The translations under genes were made by a program, and so were the position numbers. Shown here piece by piece: positions 6,098 through 7,665 of a stretch of 7,665 nt of DNA. Position 1 is the stretch's first letter, and every line of letters starts with the position of its first letter. A model generated the notes under the pieces. That model was not told the DNA's origin and did not search any database. It saw only the letters and a list, made by a program, of their open reading frames with translations. Origin of the DNA: Gemmatimonadota bacterium (GTDB lineage: Bacteria; Gemmatimonadota; Gemmatimonadetes; Gemmatimonadales; Gemmatimonadaceae); the NCBI GenBank assembly GCA_016794735.1, contig JAEUJK010000522.1, positions 1-7,665 on the forward strand, given 5' to 3'.

Positions 6098-6829
6098 TCA
6101 GCTGCCAGGGGGATCGTCCCGGAGCGCAACGATCCCCTTCGAGGGAATGGACACCTTGAGCAGGCGGCCGGTTGCATCGATCCATACTTCCCGGGTCACG
6201 CCCCCCGGTTCGGTGAACACGATGCGTCGAGCGTCCAGCGTCACCTGGCCAATGGTTACCTTGTCGGCCTCAGGTGCGGAGGCGCGGAGCACCATCTGCT
6301 GGTTGCGGCGCGGGATGACCACCGGGATCGTCTGGCGCGACGCGCGCTGCGCGACGAAGTAGTACTGGTGGTAGACCTCGTCGTCGAGCAGGAGTGCGCC
6401 GTCTGCCGCGAGGTACTCGCGCTCCTTCACACCGGTCGGGGTCTCCATCTTCGCGGCGACGTGCCCGCGAACGATGCTCCCCATCCAGCGTTCACCGCCC
6501 GCCGTCCCGCGCACATCGATCTCGTAGCGCGAGGGGCGACCGGACGAGTCCGTCATGAGCTTCGGATTGAGCCGGCGGTCTCCCATCGACACGCGGGCGT
6601 GCGACAGGTACTCGGCCCCATTGCCGCCCGGGGTCGATGAAATCGTGAAGTCCTCGCGGCCGGCGCGGGTACCGTTCACCATGATGGTGAAGGTGCCCTT
6701 GTCCAGGACGCGGACCCCCTGCGCAGCGGCGAGGGCGGGGACCACACAGGTGATGGCGAACAGCGTGCGTGCGACCATAGAGGAAGTGTACCCGCCGGAC
6801 AGGGTCCCGTTCAATGTGCGGACCCTCAT
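6098..6829 (-). CDS. Secreted beta-rich protein of unknown function (DUF3108-like)
   Basis: 243 residues from ATG 6829. I do not recognise a characterised family. Seen: a hydrophobic export signal at 18-37 (MVARTLFAITCVVPALAAAQ), then a soluble domain of predicted beta-strands with GTFTIMVNGTRAGREDFTIS (45-64), LLLDDEVYHQYYFVAQR (146-162) and a C-terminal VWIDATGRLLKVSIP (215-229). This layout resembles periplasmic DUF3108-type proteins, an inference from overall pattern. No Cys, lipobox or catalytic motif is visible in the mature part. ATG 6829 overlaps the amidohydrolase stop as ATGA, the reason for this start. The internal ATG 6778 gives a normal-length signal peptide, and a promoter-like sequence sits just before it, so 226 residues is a real alternative. 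A strong stem-loop follows the stop. Confidence 0.8.
   Translation of the reverse strand: MRVRTLNGTLSGGYTSSMVARTLFAITCVVPALAAAQGVRVLDKGTFTIMVNGTRAGREDFTISSTPGGNGAEYLSHARVSMGDRRLNPKLMTDSSGRPSRYEIDVRGTAGGERWMGSIVRGHVAAKMETPTGVKEREYLAADGALLLDDEVYHQYYFVAQRASRQTIPVVIPRRNQQMVLRASAPEADKVTIGQVTLDARRIVFTEPGGVTREVWIDATGRLLKVSIPSKGIVALRDDPPGS
6109..6137 (-). repeat. Inverted repeat within the 3' end of the secreted-protein gene
   Basis: GGGGATCGT (6109-6117) and ACGATCCCC (6129-6137) form a perfect 9-bp stem with an 11-nt loop. It overlaps the last codons (around KGIVALRDDPP) of the reading frame. Codons here are constrained by protein coding, so chance is possible, but it stands next to two more stem-loops. 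Confidence 0.5.
6785..6814 (-). promoter_or_regulatory. Candidate promoter for a leaderless transcript of the secreted-protein gene
   Basis: On the minus strand TTGAAC (6809-6814) and TACACT (6785-6790) are separated by 18 nt, each matching 4 of 6 sigma-70-type consensus bases. The -10-like box ends 6 nt before ATG 6778, so transcription would begin at about the A of that ATG. Neither start of the gene has a Shine-Dalgarno. Two 4/6 boxes can occur by chance. Confidence 0.25.
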
Positions 6830-7548
6830 TCGTCTTCGTCGGCGGGCGCCATGAGGATCCGGTCACGCACTAACCGCTTGATCCGCCGATAGATAGCTTC
6901 ACCCGTCGTCGCGCTCGCCTGGCTCGGGCTCCCCAGCGACCCGGGCGAGTCGCGGGGAACCTTCAAGGTCTGCCGACGGGTCGTTCGCCGAGGGTCGAAA
7001 TCCGCCGCGCGGGCCATTTCCACCAGGTGAGGGAACAGGTGCAACATCAGTGAGGTATCGGCCTCGTCTCCATGCAGCGCCTTGCGGCCGGTGGAAAGCT
7101 CGGGGAGCTCCATCCCGAGGATGTCCACCGCCTGCACCCGGGCGCCGCGCGTGATTACCGTCGACAGTGCCTCCAGGTGTCCTTCATGCCCGTGTGCCGT
7201 GACGAGGATGAACTCCCGGATCCCGCCGGCTTCCCACGTCTCGATCAGGTCGTTGAGCATGCGGAGCAGCGCCTTGCGCCGCAGCCCGCTGGCCCCCGGG
7301 CTCAACCGGTCGTGCGGCGTCATCACGCCGTATTCGAGCGTCGGCGCGCGGAGGATCTGCACTTCGGCCGAGAGTTCGTCGCACAGGCGCTCGGCGATCA
7401 ACGTGTCGCACCCCATGGGCAGGTGCTTGCCGTGCGGTTCGCAGGTGCCAACGGGAACCAGGAGGCGGGGGTCACGGGCCACCGTTTCCTGGATTTCTGA
7501 TGGCAACATCTCCTTGAGCCGCAGCGGAACCAGCGATGCTTGAGACAT
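6826..7548 (-). CDS. Creatininase-family metal-dependent amidohydrolase
   Basis: Cytosolic hydrolase of the creatininase fold, 240 residues from ATG 7548. Members cleave cyclic or linear amides with bound divalent metals: creatininase, the FAPy deformylase ArfB, the mycofactocin peptidase MftE. Seen: LVPVGTCEPHGKHLPMGCDT (30-49) with metal-ligand candidates E37, H39 and D48; LEYGVMTPHDRLSPG (71-85); ILVTAHGHEGHLEA (114-127) with H121; HGDEADTSLML (159-169) with E162; SPGSLGSPSQASATTG (201-216) near the end. The usual N-G-H-x-x-N loop reads H-G-H-E-G-H here. ATG 7590 would add 14 residues without family character and overlap the divergent frame, so 7548 is preferred; neither start has a clear Shine-Dalgarno. 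The stop overlaps the next gene as ATGA. The substrate cannot be assigned. Confidence 0.9.
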   Translation of the reverse strand: MSQASLVPLRLKEMLPSEIQETVARDPRLLVPVGTCEPHGKHLPMGCDTLIAERLCDELSAEVQILRAPTLEYGVMTPHDRLSPGASGLRRKALLRMLNDLIETWEAGGIREFILVTAHGHEGHLEALSTVITRGARVQAVDILGMELPELSTGRKALHGDEADTSLMLHLFPHLVEMARAADFDPRRTTRRQTLKVPRDSPGSLGSPSQASATTGEAIYRRIKRLVRDRILMAPADEDE

Positions 7549-7665
7549 GTCGGTGACAAAGCCGGCGCAGGGTGAACGACTGCTGCTCATCAGCGTGGCC
7601 GCGGCATGCCTTGCCGCGGTCGTGATGACGAGACGCTGGGATCTACCATATCTGGTCGCGACGCT
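7547..7665 (+). CDS. Possible N-terminus of a divergent membrane protein, cut off by the window edge
   Basis: Plus-strand frame from ATG 7547, open for 39 codons to the right edge. It reads MSVTKPAQGERLLLISVAAA, continues as a hydrophobic segment to about residue 27, has the basic pair TRR, and then WDLPYLVATL, the likely start of a second hydrophobic segment. That is a believable membrane-protein N-terminus, with short polar head, TM1 and basic cytoplasmic residues. GC at third positions is about 72%. There is no obvious Shine-Dalgarno. ATG 7625 is an alternative start. The first ATG shares its CATG with the oppositely oriented amidohydrolase start. A chance open frame in GC-rich DNA cannot be excluded from 119 bases. 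Confidence 0.42.
   Translation, partial: MSVTKPAQGERLLLISVAAACLAAVVMTRRWDLPYLVAT
7599..7619. repeat. Inverted repeat upstream of the amidohydrolase gene
   Basis: CCGCGGCA (7599-7606) and TGCCGCGG (7612-7619) are perfect 8-bp arms around 5 nt. The element lies about 50-70 nt before the amidohydrolase ATG and inside the possible divergent frame. It could be an operator-like site or a coincidence of GC-rich codons. Confidence 0.35.

Overview
The window is GC-rich, densely packed bacterial DNA. Almost everything is coded on the minus strand, so it is best read from right to left. No similarity search was possible. High GC, secreted proteins with signal peptides ending in AAAQ, and an unfused MacB-type export operon with tandem permeases would fit Gemmatimonadota or a similar Gram-negative phylum; this placement is an inference. 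A TolC-family outer-membrane protein shows that the cell has two membranes.

Right part (about 6098-7665): a creatininase-family amidohydrolase gene overlaps by an ATGA junction with a gene for a small secreted protein of unknown function (DUF3108-like in outline). At the far right a plus-strand reading frame, probably the N-terminus of a membrane protein, begins inside the same CATG as the amidohydrolase start and runs out of the window. The secreted-protein gene is followed by a perfect 13-bp stem-loop, the likely transcription end. That stem-loop lies in a cluster of inverted repeats that continues into the leader of the next gene.

Left part (1-5970): a five-gene export operon in the order tolC-like outer-membrane channel, HlyD/MacA-like periplasmic adaptor, MacB-like ABC ATPase, MacB-like permease 1, MacB-like permease 2 (cut by the left edge). 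The spacing is tight: 12 nt, a 4-nt GTGA overlap, 103 nt, then 4 nt. Together they would form a tripartite ATP-driven pump: ATPase and permeases in the inner membrane, adaptor across the periplasm, TolC-type duct in the outer membrane. The substrate cannot be read from the sequence.

The most notable signal is the one wide gap in the operon, between ATPase and permease 1. It holds a large, almost perfect stem-loop followed by a T-tract on the coding strand, which is an intrinsic terminator or attenuator in mid-operon. Inside it, a 21-codon reading frame with a good Shine-Dalgarno runs through the 3' arm of the stem and ends in a GTGA overlap with an in-frame permease GTG. This looks like a translation-dependent switch for permease expression, but it is a hypothesis from sequence alone. 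There is no stretch above 300 bases without a gene. I saw no tRNA, rRNA, CRISPR array or insertion sequence.
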